A stretch of DNA of 64,000 nucleotides from Nocardioides zeae. GTDB lineage: Bacteria > Actinomycetota > Actinomycetes > Propionibacteriales > Nocardioidaceae. The translations under genes were made by a program, and so were the position numbers. The notes under the pieces were generated by a model. The model was not told the origin of the DNA and made no database searches. It saw nothing but the letters and a program-made list of their open reading frames with translations. The stretch is from assembly GCF_010686755.1 (NCBI RefSeq), contig NZ_JAAGXA010000007.1:186001-250000 (forward strand), given 5' to 3'. Of this stretch, positions 1 through 9,062 are shown piece by piece (the first letter of the stretch is position 1; each line of letters opens with the position of its first letter).

Positions 1-264
1 GCGCAGCGGGAGGTCACGATCCACGCGAACGCGCTCATGGGCGGCGTCGAGATCGCCGTCAACGCCTGGACCCACGTGATCGTCGACGGCGTCGGCATCA
101 TGGGCGGCTTCGCGCAGGAGCGCGACAAGGTCGAGGCGCAGCTCGACCAGAACTCGCCGATCGTGCGGGTCAAGGGCGTCGCGCTCATGGGCGGCGTCTC
201 CGTGGTGCGCAAGCCCATGCCCGGCGAGCGCAAGCGGAAGCGGAAGCCGCTCGGCGGCCGCTGA
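1..264 (+). CDS. C-terminal part of a MGG-repeat (DUF1707/LiaF-like) protein
   Basis: The reading frame is open from the first base, so the gene starts upstream of the window and only its last 87 codons are present. Three repeats of the form (A/G)-(L/I)-M-G-G are visible (ALMGGVEI, GIMGGF, ALMGGVSV). They alternate with short beta-type segments, and the protein ends in a strongly basic tail (RKRKRKP). This pattern is typical of the C-terminal domain of actinobacterial DUF1707 and LiaF-like envelope-stress proteins. The molecular function of that family is not well defined. The N-terminus, including any DUF1707 or membrane part, lies outside the window. Confidence 0.7.
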   Translation, partial: AQREVTIHANALMGGVEIAVNAWTHVIVDGVGIMGGFAQERDKVEAQLDQNSPIVRVKGVALMGGVSVVRKPMPGERKRKRKPLGGR

Positions 265-575
265 ACGTCGCGTCGAGTTGTCACGTACGTCGCGTCGGGT
301 GCGTCGAGCTGGACGAGACGCACGACCTCGGAGCGTCGAGGTGGACAAGCGCACAGGACGACCTCACGCGTACGAATGACGGGCCGGCCGGCCGGTCGCG
401 GCGTAGGTGACAACTCGGCGTACATCCCGTCGCGGAGGCCCCAGCCCGGCGCAGGCGCCGCGGCGTACGTGACAACTCGACGCACCTGCCGCGGCGAACA
501 GCCCGGCTCGGCGCACGACGGAGCGGGCCGCCCCCGACGACGTACGTCGAGGACGGCCCGCTGCGGGGTGGAGCG
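265..575. repeat. 311-bp gene-free stretch with direct and inverted repeats
   Basis: No supported gene lies between the two converging genes here. A perfect 19-bp inverted repeat occupies 270-288 and 465-483 (GTACGTGACAACTCGACGC and its complement). A third, imperfect copy on the second strand lies at 403-420 (GTAGGTGACAACTCGGCG). On the plus strand the core GCGTCGAGNTG recurs three times, at 270-280, 301-311 and 333-343, spaced 31-32 bp apart. The long-range inverted repeat could fold as a large hairpin and end transcription from both sides. Regularly spaced half-sites could instead be protein-binding sites. I do not recognise the repeat family. Confidence 0.6.
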
Positions 576-1781
576 TCAGGCGGGGACGCCCGAGTCGAGC
601 GCCGGGATGCGGCCCGCGTTGGACAGGTCCACCGTGAGGTTCTCGCCGGTCGCCGGGTCGAACAGGTGCATCTTGGAGGTGTCGACCCAGATCTCCGCCT
701 GGTCGCCCTCCCGGACGCGGCTGGCGCCGTCGAGGCTGATGACGAGCTGCGTGCGGAGCGAGTCGCCGTCGAGGTCCTTCTCCAGCTGCTCGAGCTGCTT
801 GACGACCTCCGGCGGCGCCTCGAACGGCAGGTAGGCGTAGGTCTCGCTGCCCAGCCACTCGACGAACTCGACCTTGCCGGAGAAGGTCGACCCGCCCGCG
901 CGGGCCTCGTCGACGAGCGACGCGTCCTCGAACGCCTCCGGCCGGATGCCGGCGATGAGGAGGCCCCTGCCGGCCGCCTTCTCGGCCTTGTCCGCCGGGA
1001 TCTCCACTGTGCCGAAGGGCAGCTTGACGCTGGTGCCCTCGACCTCGGCGGGCAGGAAGTTCATCGGCGGGGAGCCGATGAAGCCCGCGACGAACAGGTT
1101 GCCCGGGTTCTCGTAGAGCTCCCGCGGCGACGCGAGCTGCTGCAGCACGCCCCGCTTGAGCACCGCGACGCGGTCGCCCAGCGTCATCGCCTCGGTCTGG
1201 TCGTGGGTGACGTAGACCGTCGTGATGCCGAGCTTCTTCTGCAGGCGCGCGATCTCGCTGCGCATCTGGCCGCGGAGCTTCGCGTCGAGGTTGGACAGCG
1301 GCTCGTCGAAGAGGAACGCGTCGGCGTCGCGCACGATCGCGCGACCCATGGCCACGCGCTGGCGCTGACCACCCGACAGGTTGCCGGGCTTGCGCTGCAG
1401 GTGCTCGTCGAGCTCGAGCGTCTTCGACGCCTCCTTCACCTTCGCGTCGACCTCGGAGTCCGAGGCCCCCGCCAGCCGCAGCGGGAACGCGATGTTCTCG
1501 TAGACGGTGAGGTGCGGGTAGAGCGCGTAGTTCTGGAACACCATCGCCAGGTTGCGGTCGCGCGGCGCGAGGTCGTTGACGCGCTTGTCGCCGATCATCA
1601 TGTCGCCGGAGGTGATGTCCTCCAGCCCCACGATCATCCGCAGCAGCGTCGACTTCCCGCAGCCCGACGGGCCGACGAGGATGACGAACTCGCCGTCCGC
1701 GATGTCGATGGAGACGTCGTTGACGGCCGGGAAGCCGTCGCCGTACTTCTTGACGATGTTCTTGATCTGGATGCCGGCCAC
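576..1781 (-). CDS. Sugar ABC importer ATPase (MsmX/MalK/SugC type)
   Basis: This 401-residue ATPase powers a carbohydrate importer from the cytoplasmic side. The Walker A motif GPSGCGKST is at about residues 38-46, the signature LSGGQ at 135-139, Walker B FLFDEP near 157-162, and the H-loop VTHD near 191-194. A C-terminal extension of about 150 residues is the OB-fold/TOBE regulatory part typical of MalK-like proteins. The GTG start lies 2 nt after the TAA stop of the upstream permease, preceded by an AGGGG ribosome site inside that gene. A longer frame exists upstream, but it only shadows the permease gene. It is the last gene of the four-gene operon. ATPases of this type sometimes serve several importers. 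Confidence 0.93.
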   Translation of the reverse strand: MAGIQIKNIVKKYGDGFPAVNDVSIDIADGEFVILVGPSGCGKSTLLRMIVGLEDITSGDMMIGDKRVNDLAPRDRNLAMVFQNYALYPHLTVYENIAFPLRLAGASDSEVDAKVKEASKTLELDEHLQRKPGNLSGGQRQRVAMGRAIVRDADAFLFDEPLSNLDAKLRGQMRSEIARLQKKLGITTVYVTHDQTEAMTLGDRVAVLKRGVLQQLASPRELYENPGNLFVAGFIGSPPMNFLPAEVEGTSVKLPFGTVEIPADKAEKAAGRGLLIAGIRPEAFEDASLVDEARAGGSTFSGKVEFVEWLGSETYAYLPFEAPPEVVKQLEQLEKDLDGDSLRTQLVISLDGASRVREGDQAEIWVDTSKMHLFDPATGENLTVDLSNAGRIPALDSGVPA

Positions 1782-1783
1782 GA

Positions 1784-2629
1784 TTACCCCTTCACTGCGC
1801 CGGAGGTGAGCCCGGCGACGATCTTGCGCTGGAAGGCCAGCACGATGACGATGATCGGCAGCGTCGCGATGACGGCACCGGCGGCCAGCAGCGAGGCGGG
1901 CCGGTTGAACGGGTCGCTCCCCACGAAGAACGACAGGGACGCCGGGATCGGTCGTGCCGCCTCGGTCGAGGTCAGCGAGATGCCGAACACGAAGTCGTTC
2001 CACGCGAAGAAGAACGTCAGGATCGCGGCCGTGAACACGCCCGGGGCGGCCAGCGGCACGATCACCTTGCGGAAGGCCTGCCACGACGTCGCTCCGTCGA
2101 CCTGGGCCGCCTGCTCCATCTCCCACGGGATCTCCCGGAAGAAGGCAGCCAGCGTCCAGATCGCGAGCGGCAGCGTGAACGACATGTAGGGGATGATCAG
2201 GCCGGGCCACGTGTCGTACAGCCCGATCGCCCGCCACATGTCGAACAGCGGACCGACCAGCGACACCACCGGGAACATCGCGATGGCCAGCGCCGTGGAG
2301 AGCACCAGCTTCTTGCCCCGGAACTCCAGCCGCGCGATCGCGTACGCCGCGAGCGTCGCCACGATGACGGAGAGCAGCGTCGCGATGAGCGAGATGCCGA
2401 TCGAGTTGAAGATCGCCCGACGGAACTGCTCGTTGTCCCAGGCCGCGACGTAGTTGTCCCAGCCGGCGAACCCGCCCTCGGAGGGGAAGAAGCCGGGGGA
2501 GCCGTTGGTGATGGACTCCTGGGACTTGAAGGACAGCGAGATGATCCAGGCCACCGGCAGCAGGCACCAGATCAGGATCAGTGCGGCACCGAGCGCGATG
2601 CCGACCTTGCGGAGCGGAGTGTTACCCAT
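1784..2629 (-). CDS. Carbohydrate ABC transporter permease (MalG/SugB type)
   Basis: This 281-residue inner-membrane permease has about six predicted membrane helices. The first hydrophobic segment starts near residue 8 (IALGAALILIWCLLPV). The region around EMEQAAQVDGA followed by hydrophobic residues is the EAA loop that contacts the ATPase in MalG-family proteins. The ATG start is 3 nt after the stop of the preceding permease, and its own stop precedes the ATPase start by 2 nt, so the genes are almost certainly cotranscribed. Length and order (binding protein, permease A, permease B, ATPase) match the mycobacterial lpqY-sugA-sugB-sugC trehalose-recycling operon, but the substrate cannot be read from the permease. 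Confidence 0.92.
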   Translation of the reverse strand: MGNTPLRKVGIALGAALILIWCLLPVAWIISLSFKSQESITNGSPGFFPSEGGFAGWDNYVAAWDNEQFRRAIFNSIGISLIATLLSVIVATLAAYAIARLEFRGKKLVLSTALAIAMFPVVSLVGPLFDMWRAIGLYDTWPGLIIPYMSFTLPLAIWTLAAFFREIPWEMEQAAQVDGATSWQAFRKVIVPLAAPGVFTAAILTFFFAWNDFVFGISLTSTEAARPIPASLSFFVGSDPFNRPASLLAAGAVIATLPIIVIVLAFQRKIVAGLTSGAVKG

Positions 2630-2632
2630 CGC

Positions 2633-3577
2633 TCATCCCTCCTGCCGGGCCGCAGCCAGGTCGACGCGGAACAGCTTGACGATGCCGAAGGCGATGACGA
2701 GCACCGAGAGGAACAGGAGCACCGACAACGCGGACCCCATGCCGATCTGGAACTGCTCGATCACCTGGCGGTAGGTGAGGAACGAGACCGACTCCGTGTT
2801 CACCGCACCACCCGTCATCACGAAGATGTTGTCGAAGATGCGGAACGCGTCGAGGGCGCGGAACAGGATCGCGACCATGATCGCCGCCCGCATGTTCGGC
2901 AGGATCACCTTCCACATGCGCTGCCACCAGGTGGCGCCGTCGACCTTCGCCGCCTCGATCATGTCCTCGCTGACCTGCGCGAGACCCGCGAGGAGCAGCA
3001 GCGACATGAACGGGGTCGTCTTCCAGATCTCGGAGACGCAGATGGCGAACAGGGCCGGGAACTGCTCCCCGAACCAGTTGAAGTTGTCCTCGATGAACGG
3101 CACCCAGGCGTTGACGAAGCCGTTGGTCGAGGAGAACGCGAACTGCCAGGCGAAGCCCGACACGACGGTGATCACGCCGTAGGGGATGAGGATCGAGGTG
3201 CGGATGATGCCGCGCGCGAAGATCACGCGGTGCATCACCAGGGCGAACACGAACCCGATGACGAGCTCGAAGAACACCGTCACGACCATGATCCCGACGG
3301 TCACGAGCATGGTGCGCCAGAACAGCGGGTCGCTCAGCGCGGTCACGTAGTTCTGCGCGCCGACGAAGCTCCGGTCGTCGGGCGCGGTGAGCGCGTAGTT
3401 GGACAGGGACAGCCAGAGGGCCTGGAGCATCGGGAACGCGGTGACGAACAGCATCACCACGAGCGCCGGTGCGACCAGCTTCATGCCCAACCGGTTCTCG
3501 GCGACCGAGCGGTCGCTGGCGTTCTTCGACTTCGGGGTCTTCGCGACCCCGGCCGGTGCGGTCGTCGTCGCGCTCAC
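2633..3577 (-). CDS. Sugar ABC transporter permease (MalF/SugA type)
   Basis: This 314-residue permease has a cytoplasmic N-terminus of about 30 residues, then about six membrane helices beginning near residue 31 (GMKLVAPALVVMLFVTAFP). The EAA loop reads EAAKVDGATWWQRMWKV, the conserved contact to the ATPase. It starts at a GTG that overlaps the TGA stop of the binding-protein gene by 4 nt (GTGA), which implies translational coupling. With the next permease it should form the heterodimeric channel. The protein is somewhat longer than the second permease, as usual for MalF-type partners in Gram-positive bacteria. Confidence 0.92.
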   Translation of the reverse strand: MSATTTAPAGVAKTPKSKNASDRSVAENRLGMKLVAPALVVMLFVTAFPMLQALWLSLSNYALTAPDDRSFVGAQNYVTALSDPLFWRTMLVTVGIMVVTVFFELVIGFVFALVMHRVIFARGIIRTSILIPYGVITVVSGFAWQFAFSSTNGFVNAWVPFIEDNFNWFGEQFPALFAICVSEIWKTTPFMSLLLLAGLAQVSEDMIEAAKVDGATWWQRMWKVILPNMRAAIMVAILFRALDAFRIFDNIFVMTGGAVNTESVSFLTYRQVIEQFQIGMGSALSVLLFLSVLVIAFGIVKLFRVDLAAARQEG

Positions 3578-4884
3578 AGCAGCGCCTTCCCCTGCAGGAC
3601 GTCACGGATGAAGTCGGCGGACTCGCGCGGCGTCTTCTCGGGGTCCACCGAGGCCGGCGGGTGCCAGGTGCTCTGGACGGCTCCCGAGATCTGGTTGTAG
3701 AACGCGCTCTTCGGACGGGTGCCGCCGGCCTCGATGCTCTCGCGGTAGAGGTCGAGGAGACCCGCGTCGTACGCGTCGACGAGCTCCTGCTCCTCGTAGA
3801 CCGAGGCCCGGGCGGGCATGAGGCCGTCGTTGACCGCGAGCTGCAGCTGCGCCTCGGGGTCGGTGACGCACTGCGCGGCCTCGATGGCCCAGTCGGGGTG
3901 CTCGCTGAACGCGCCCACGCCGATGTCGATGCCGCCGACCGGGGGAGCGGACTCCTCGCCCTCGACGGTGCGCGGGTAGCGCGCCCAGGCGAGGTCGGCG
4001 AACTCCTCGTCGGAGACGGTGCCCTCGTAGTTCTTGTAGACGAACGTCCAGTTCGTCATGAACTCGCCGGGCCCGTCGCCGTACATCGCGCCGAGCGAGG
4101 TGCCCTCGCGGGACACGGAGAGGTCGGACTGGGCGGCGGGGGAGTCGGCCAGCTGCTGGACGACCGCGGCGGCGGCACGACCGGCGTCGGAGTCGATGTC
4201 CACCTGGGCGTCGACCCCGGCCTCGGTGTCGCTGACGATGTCGCCGCCCGCGCCCTGCACGAGCGAGTTGATCCACACCATGTAGGCCTCGTAGCGGTCC
4301 GCCTGGACGCCGACGGTGGCGCCGTTCTCGGAGGCCGCGTCGATGACCTGCGACCAGGTCGCGGTGCCGTCCTGCAGCGCGTCGGCGATGCCGGCCTGCT
4401 CGGCGAGCGACTGGCGGTACCAGAGCACCTGCGTGTTCGCCCACTGCGGCGCCGCGTAGACCTTGTCGTCCCACTGCACCGTGTCGGCGGGGCCCGAGAG
4501 CACGTCGTCGTCGACGACCGCGTCGGCCGCGTCGCCCTCGAACTCCGCCAGCCAGCCCGCGTTGGCGAACTCCGCCACGAAGACCGGGTCGAGGCTCATC
4601 AGGTCGGTCGACGAGTCGTTGGCCGCGAGCCGCCGGGCGAGCTGGGTGCGCTGGTCGGTGGCGCCCGTCGGGAGGAGCTGGATCGCGATGTCGTAGTCGT
4701 CGGTGCTGCACCGCTCCGCCAGTGACGTGAGCGTGGCCTGACCGTCGGGGTTGATGTACCAGTTCAGCGTCGGTTTCCCGTCGCTGCTGCAGGCGGAGAG
4801 CGTTCCTGCGGCGAGCACGAGGGCGGCGCCGATGCCGACCCTCCTCACCGCGGAGCCCGCCCCACGTCCTTGGGGGTCACCCAT
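3574..4884 (-). CDS. Sugar-binding lipoprotein of ABC importer (LpqY-like)
   Basis: This 436-residue extracellular substrate-binding protein has a lipoprotein signal peptide: basic stretch, hydrophobic core, then lipobox LSAC with the lipidated Cys at about residue 32. The mature part contains segments also found, from memory, in mycobacterial LpqY: LARRLAANDSSTDLMSLDP, AEFANAGWLAEF, WANTQVLWYR and GLMPARASVY. LpqY binds trehalose released during mycolate transfer. Whether the ligand is the same here is inference, because Nocardioidaceae lack mycolic acids; a general trehalose or other disaccharide role is possible. It is the first gene of the operon, with ATG start and a GGGAG ribosome site. 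Confidence 0.88.
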   Translation of the reverse strand: MGDPQGRGAGSAVRRVGIGAALVLAAGTLSACSSDGKPTLNWYINPDGQATLTSLAERCSTDDYDIAIQLLPTGATDQRTQLARRLAANDSSTDLMSLDPVFVAEFANAGWLAEFEGDAADAVVDDDVLSGPADTVQWDDKVYAAPQWANTQVLWYRQSLAEQAGIADALQDGTATWSQVIDAASENGATVGVQADRYEAYMVWINSLVQGAGGDIVSDTEAGVDAQVDIDSDAGRAAAAVVQQLADSPAAQSDLSVSREGTSLGAMYGDGPGEFMTNWTFVYKNYEGTVSDEEFADLAWARYPRTVEGEESAPPVGGIDIGVGAFSEHPDWAIEAAQCVTDPEAQLQLAVNDGLMPARASVYEEQELVDAYDAGLLDLYRESIEAGGTRPKSAFYNQISGAVQSTWHPPASVDPEKTPRESADFIRDVLQGKALL

Positions 4885-4912
4885 CTGCCACTCCCTCTCC
4901 CTTGAGTTGTGT

Positions 4913-4947
4913 GCACCACAGGTCTAGACCGTGGTGCCCGCAATTGC
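4913..4947 (-). promoter_or_regulatory. Palindromic operator and promoter of the sugar importer operon
   Basis: Upstream of the binding-protein gene is a near-perfect palindrome at 4913-4937: arms GCACCAC and GTGGTGC flank the 10-bp palindrome GGTCTAGACC, with one extra A on the left. A second small palindrome GCAATTGC lies at 4940-4947. Read leftward, TTGCAA and TAGACC sit 17 bp apart and could be -35 and -10 boxes, which would place the operator over the -10. LacI-family repressors commonly control such sugar operons from palindromes overlapping promoters. The regulator itself is not in this window. Confidence 0.5.
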
Positions 4948-5026
4948 AAGGAGATCCAGCGCGTCGCGCCACGTCAGACGGGGTGCGACGGGAATTCGTG
5001 AGGTCGCGGCACGGTCGAGTCGGGCG

Positions 5027-6067
5027 TCACGCCGCGCGGGCGGCCGTGCGGCTGATCACGTCGACGAAGAGCGGCCAGAGCCCGGCGGGAAGGTCGTGGC
5101 CCATGCCCTCCACGAGCGTGAGGCGTGCGTCGGGGACGGCGGCCGCGGTGGCGCGACCCCCCGAGACGTGGACCATCCGGTCCTGCTTGCCGTGGACGAC
5201 GGACACCGGGATCCGCAGCTCGCCCAGCGCCCGCGTGCGGTCCGGCTGGGTCAGGATCGCCAGCATCTGCCGCAGGATGCCGCTCCCGCTGACGCCACGT
5301 CCGTGGGTCTCCACCGCGCGGGCCCGGATCCCGTCGGGGGTGTCGGTGTAGGCCGGCGAGCCGATCAGGCGTGCCATGAGGGCCGTGCTCGCGACGTACG
5401 ACTCCAGGTCGGGACGCCGCGGCGACAGCAGCGAGGGGATCAGCCGCGGGTGCTGCCAGCCCACGCGGCGGTTGCCCGTCGTCGACATGATCGACGTCAG
5501 CGACAGCACGCGCTCGGGGTGGTCGACGGCGATGGTCTGCGCGATCATCCCGCCCATCGACACACCCGCCACGTGTGCCCGGTCGATGCCGAGGTGGTCG
5601 AGGAGGAGCACGCCGTCCTCGGCGAGGTCCGCCATGGTGTACGGCGCGGCGACCGGCCGCCCGAGGAACGCCTGCACCACGCTGGCCTTGCCCACCCGGG
5701 CGCGGACGCGGGTGGAGCGACCGACGTCGCGGTTGTCGTAGCGCACGACGTGGAAGCCCTCGAGCGCGAGCATCCGGCACATCCGGTCCGGCCACCAGGT
5801 GAGGTGCCCACCGAGCCCCATGACGAGGAGCACGGCGGGGTCCGCGGGATCGCCGTAGGTCTGGTAGCAGAGCTCGATGTCGGCCCGCACCGGAGCGACG
5901 AGCTCGTCGGAGCGCCGCACCGCGGCCAACTCGGGCGGGAGGTCCGGCGGCAGCCCGTCCTCGCCGACGCGCTCCTCCTCCGCCGGTGCCAGGCCGGCGT
6001 CGAGGCCCTCCAGCGCCGTCTCCGGGTCCGTCGCGCTGGGACTCTCGCTGCTCACCATGAGTCCCAT
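5027..6067 (-). CDS. Alpha/beta-hydrolase fold protein
   Basis: This 346-residue soluble hydrolase carries the nucleophile elbow GVSMGG with Ser at about residue 170. It also has an oxyanion-type loop LVMGLGGH near 81-88, an acid residue in HGKQDRM, and the catalytic His in EGMGHDLP near the C-terminus, so the catalytic triad is complete. The segment YDNRDVGRS is typical of the esterase/haloperoxidase-like subgroup of this fold. The first 60 residues are acidic and probably unstructured. The ATG at 6067 has a weak GGGGGCG upstream, and a second ATG three codons later is equally possible. The substrate is unknown. The gene stands alone between the sugar operon and glpX. Confidence 0.8.
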   Translation of the reverse strand: MGLMVSSESPSATDPETALEGLDAGLAPAEEERVGEDGLPPDLPPELAAVRRSDELVAPVRADIELCYQTYGDPADPAVLLVMGLGGHLTWWPDRMCRMLALEGFHVVRYDNRDVGRSTRVRARVGKASVVQAFLGRPVAAPYTMADLAEDGVLLLDHLGIDRAHVAGVSMGGMIAQTIAVDHPERVLSLTSIMSTTGNRRVGWQHPRLIPSLLSPRRPDLESYVASTALMARLIGSPAYTDTPDGIRARAVETHGRGVSGSGILRQMLAILTQPDRTRALGELRIPVSVVHGKQDRMVHVSGGRATAAAVPDARLTLVEGMGHDLPAGLWPLFVDVISRTAARAA

Positions 6068-6153
6068 TATGGGGACGCCCCCGCGGAGCGCCCCGACGTC
6101 GCCGCGGAGCGTGCCCCGCGGCGACGTCGCGGCGGGGTGGCGGCGGGGGTGGC

Positions 6154-7200
6154 TCAGCGCTCGAAGTCGATGGCCGAGTAGGCGCGCAGCTTGCTGAGGC
6201 GGTGCTCGGAGGTGACCTGGCGGATGGTGCCGCTGCGGGAGCGCATGACGAGCGAGTCGGTGATGGCGCCGCCGCCCGAGTAGCGGACGCCCTTCATGAG
6301 GTCGCCGTCGGTGATGCCCGTGGCCACGAAGAAGCAGTCGTCGCCCTGGACCAGGTCGTCCGTGCCGAGCACGAAGTCGCGGTCGAGGTTGTGGCCGGCG
6401 TCGAGGGCGCGCTGGCGCTCGTCGTCGTCGGTGGGCCAGAGGCGACCCTGGATGATGCCGCCGAGGCTCTTCATCGCGCAGGCCGCGATGATGCCCTCCG
6501 GCGTGCCGCCGATGCCGAGCAGCAGGTCCACGCCCGAGCCGGCACGGGCGGCGGCGATGGCGCCGGCGACGTCACCGTCGGAGATGAACTTGATGCGCGC
6601 GCCGGTCTTGCGGATCTCCTCCGCGAGCTGGGCGTGGCGCGGCCGGTCGAGCAGCACGACGGTGACGTCCTCGGCGGCCGACTTCTTGGACTTGGCGACG
6701 CGGGCGATGTTCTCCGCGACAGGGAGGCGGATGTCGACCGAGTCGGCGGCGTCGGGACCGGCGACCAGCTTCTCCATGTAGAAGACCGCGGAGGGGTCGT
6801 ACATCGAGCCCCGCGGCGCCACCGCGAGCACGGCGATGGCGTTCGACATGCCCTTGGCGGTGAGCGTCGTGCCGTCGATCGGGTCGACGGCCACGTCGCA
6901 CTCGGGACCGGTGCCGTTGCCGACCTGCTCGCCGTTGAACAGCATGGGGGCGTCGTCCTTCTCGCCCTCGCCGATCACGACGACGCCGTTCATCCCGACG
7001 CTGGAGATCATGACGCGCATGGCGTTGACCGCGACGCCGTCGGCGCCGTTCTTGTCGCCCCGACCGACCCAGCGGCCGGCGGCCATGGCCGCGGCCTCCG
7101 TCACGCGGACCAGCTCGAGCGCCAGGTTGCGGTCGGGCGCCTCCGGCTCGACGCGCAGTCCGGCGGGAAGGTCGGTCACCACGGAGGGGTCAGTCGCCAT
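6154..7200 (-). CDS. glpX: Class II fructose-1,6-bisphosphatase
   Basis: This 348-residue cytosolic enzyme hydrolyses fructose-1,6-bisphosphate to fructose-6-phosphate in gluconeogenesis. GlpX-family signatures are present: [13 protein letters not shown] (metal-binding acidic residues), [13 protein letters not shown] (the DPxDGTT metal/phosphate motif), FYMEKL and [20 protein letters not shown] near the C-terminal third. The length matches the actinobacterial family, in which GlpX is usually the only FBPase. In many actinobacteria glpX is next to a DUF4245 gene. Here a molybdate transport cluster separates the two. Confidence 0.96.
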   Translation of the reverse strand: MATDPSVVTDLPAGLRVEPEAPDRNLALELVRVTEAAAMAAGRWVGRGDKNGADGVAVNAMRVMISSVGMNGVVVIGEGEKDDAPMLFNGEQVGNGTGPECDVAVDPIDGTTLTAKGMSNAIAVLAVAPRGSMYDPSAVFYMEKLVAGPDAADSVDIRLPVAENIARVAKSKKSAAEDVTVVLLDRPRHAQLAEEIRKTGARIKFISDGDVAGAIAAARAGSGVDLLLGIGGTPEGIIAACAMKSLGGIIQGRLWPTDDDERQRALDAGHNLDRDFVLGTDDLVQGDDCFFVATGITDGDLMKGVRYSGGGAITDSLVMRSRSGTIRQVTSEHRLSKLRAYSAIDFER

Positions 7201-7252
7201 GGGCGGATCGTAGCGGGACGCGGCCGCCGCCGGTGGACCAGTCCGGCTCGCC

Positions 7253-8242
7253 TCACGCGTCGACCGGGTAGCGCACGACCGCGGTCTCCTTGGTGCTGGC
7301 CCACACGGGCGTCCCGGGCTGCAGCAGCAGCTCGGCCACGGCCGCAGCGGTGACGTCGGCGATCAGGTCCTGGCCCGTGGAGGTCCGCACCCCGACGCGC
7401 ACGCCGTCGCCGTACGGCGTCAGCTGGCTCACCTGCCCCGCCCAGCGCAGGCGCGCCGACCCGCTGGGCTCGGTGGGCGACAGCGTGACGGCGCTGGGCC
7501 GGAACGCGAGCAGGCCGGCGCCGTCGGCCGCGGCGACGAGGTTGAGGCCGACGAGCCGCGCGACGTGGTCGGTGCGGGGCCGGGCGGCCACCTCGGTGGG
7601 TGTGCCCGTCTGCGCCACGCGGCCGTCCTCGAGCACGACCATGCGGGTGCCGAGCGTGAGGGCGTCGACGGCGTCGTGGGTGACGAGCACGACGACGCCG
7701 TCGTACGACGCCAGGTGCCGCGCCAGCTCGACGCGGAGCGTGGCGGCGACGCCCACGTCGAGCCCGGTGAAGGGCTCGTCGAGCAGGAGCAGGCGCGGCT
7801 CGGTCACGAGCGCCCGCGCGATGGCCACCCGCTGGGCCTGGCCCCCGGAGAGCTGGTGGGGACGGCGGTCGGCCAGGGCGCCCACCCCGAGCCGCTCCAG
7901 CTCCGTCGTGGCGCGGGCGCGCGCCGTACGGCGGTCGACGCCCCGGGCCCGCAGGCCGAAGGCGACGTTCTCGCGGGCGCTGAGGTGGGGGAACAGGTCA
8001 CGGCCCTGCACGACGTGGCCCACGCGGCGGTCGCGCGGCAGCGCGTGCGGGGTGGACCACGACCGACCGTCGACGGTGAGCTCCCCGCTGTCGGGCAGCA
8101 GCCCGGCGAGGCAGCGCACGAGCGTCGTCTTGCCGGCGCCGTTGGGCCCGACGACGGCCACGACGTCGCCCGCGTCGGCCGTGACCGTCGCGTGCAGGCG
8201 ACCCGGCACGTCGAGCCGGGCGTGGAGGAAGGGGGTGCTCAC
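7253..8242 (-). CDS. modC: Molybdate ABC transporter ATPase
   Basis: This 329-residue ATPase energises molybdate uptake. Walker [10 protein letters not shown] is at about 32-40, the signature [15 protein letters not shown] at 131-145, Walker [13 protein letters not shown] follows, and the H-loop is VTHD. The C-terminal 80 residues form a TOBE/Mop-like regulatory domain that can bind oxyanion in ModC proteins. The GTG start overlaps the modB stop by 4 nt (GTGA); the longer open frame upstream is a shadow of modB. The assignment rests mainly on the adjacent binding protein and TOBE-domain regulator, because ModC and sulfate-type CysA ATPases are similar. Confidence 0.9.
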   Translation of the reverse strand: MSTPFLHARLDVPGRLHATVTADAGDVVAVVGPNGAGKTTLVRCLAGLLPDSGELTVDGRSWSTPHALPRDRRVGHVVQGRDLFPHLSARENVAFGLRARGVDRRTARARATTELERLGVGALADRRPHQLSGGQAQRVAIARALVTEPRLLLLDEPFTGLDVGVAATLRVELARHLASYDGVVVLVTHDAVDALTLGTRMVVLEDGRVAQTGTPTEVAARPRTDHVARLVGLNLVAAADGAGLLAFRPSAVTLSPTEPSGSARLRWAGQVSQLTPYGDGVRVGVRTSTGQDLIADVTAAAVAELLLQPGTPVWASTKETAVVRYPVDA

Positions 8243-9045
8243 GCGGCGGCTCCCGGGGTCAGCCACCGGTTGCGCAGGAGGAGCAGCACCCCGACCGAGG
8301 CGAGGAGCAGGATCATCGCCAGCGTGCGGGCGGCGGCGGGATCGTCGAGGTAGACCGCGTAGATGCGCGACGGCATCGTCTGGGTCGTGCCGGGGTAGTT
8401 GCCGGCGAACGTCACGGTGGCCCCGAACTCGCCCAGCGACCGGGCCCAGGCCAGTACGCCGCCGGCGACGACGCCGGGGAGGGCGAGCGGCAGCGTGACG
8501 CGGCGGAAGGTGTGCCACCGCGTGGCGCCGAGCACCGCAGCCGCCTCGTCGAAGGCCTCGCCCGCACTGCGCAGCGCCCCCTCGACGCTGATCACGTAGA
8601 AGGGGAGGGCGACGAAGGTGTGGGCGAGCACGACCGCCGCGGTCGTGTAGGGGAGCGTGAGGCCGGTCGCGTCCCGCAGGGGCGCCCCGAGGAGGCCGCT
8701 GCGGCCGAGTGCCGCGAGGAGCGCGACACCGGCCACGACGGGCGGCAGCACCAGGGGGACGGTGACGAGCGCCCGCACGAGCCCGCGCCCCCGGAACTCC
8801 ACGCGCGCGAGCACCCACGCGAGCGGCGTGCCGACGAGCGCGCACGCGACGACGGTCGCCAATGACGTCCGGAGGCTCAGCCACAGGGCGGCGCGCACCT
8901 CCGGCGTCCGCAGGTCGTCGATGAACGACGCCCACGGTGTGGCGACGACGAGGGCGACGAGCGGCACGACGAGGAACACCACGGCGACGAGCGCCGGCAC
9001 CCAGAGGAGGGCCGGCGCTCGTCCGAGGGGGGACCGCGCGGTCAT
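8239..9045 (-). CDS. modB: Molybdate ABC transporter permease
   Basis: This 268-residue permease has about five to six membrane helices beginning near residue 10 (APALLWVPALVAVVFLVVPLVALVV). The EAA loop EAAAVLGATRWHTFRRVTLP is conserved in the ModB/CysT family and docks on the ATPase. The ATG start is chosen because the hydrophobic N-terminus begins directly after it; the open frame extends further upstream only as a shadow of modA. It lies 17 nt after modA and overlaps modC by 4 nt, consistent with one transcript. Confidence 0.93.
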   Translation of the reverse strand: MTARSPLGRAPALLWVPALVAVVFLVVPLVALVVATPWASFIDDLRTPEVRAALWLSLRTSLATVVACALVGTPLAWVLARVEFRGRGLVRALVTVPLVLPPVVAGVALLAALGRSGLLGAPLRDATGLTLPYTTAAVVLAHTFVALPFYVISVEGALRSAGEAFDEAAAVLGATRWHTFRRVTLPLALPGVVAGGVLAWARSLGEFGATVTFAGNYPGTTQTMPSRIYAVYLDDPAAARTLAMILLLASVGVLLLLRNRWLTPGAAA

Positions 9046-9062
9046 GGGGAGAGTCTGCGGGG

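Noticed and set aside
576..2567. Apparent 663-residue fusion of permease and ATPase
   Set aside because: The first 260 codons are an out-of-frame reading of the second permease gene. The ATPase starts at the GTG at 1781, 2 nt after the permease stop.
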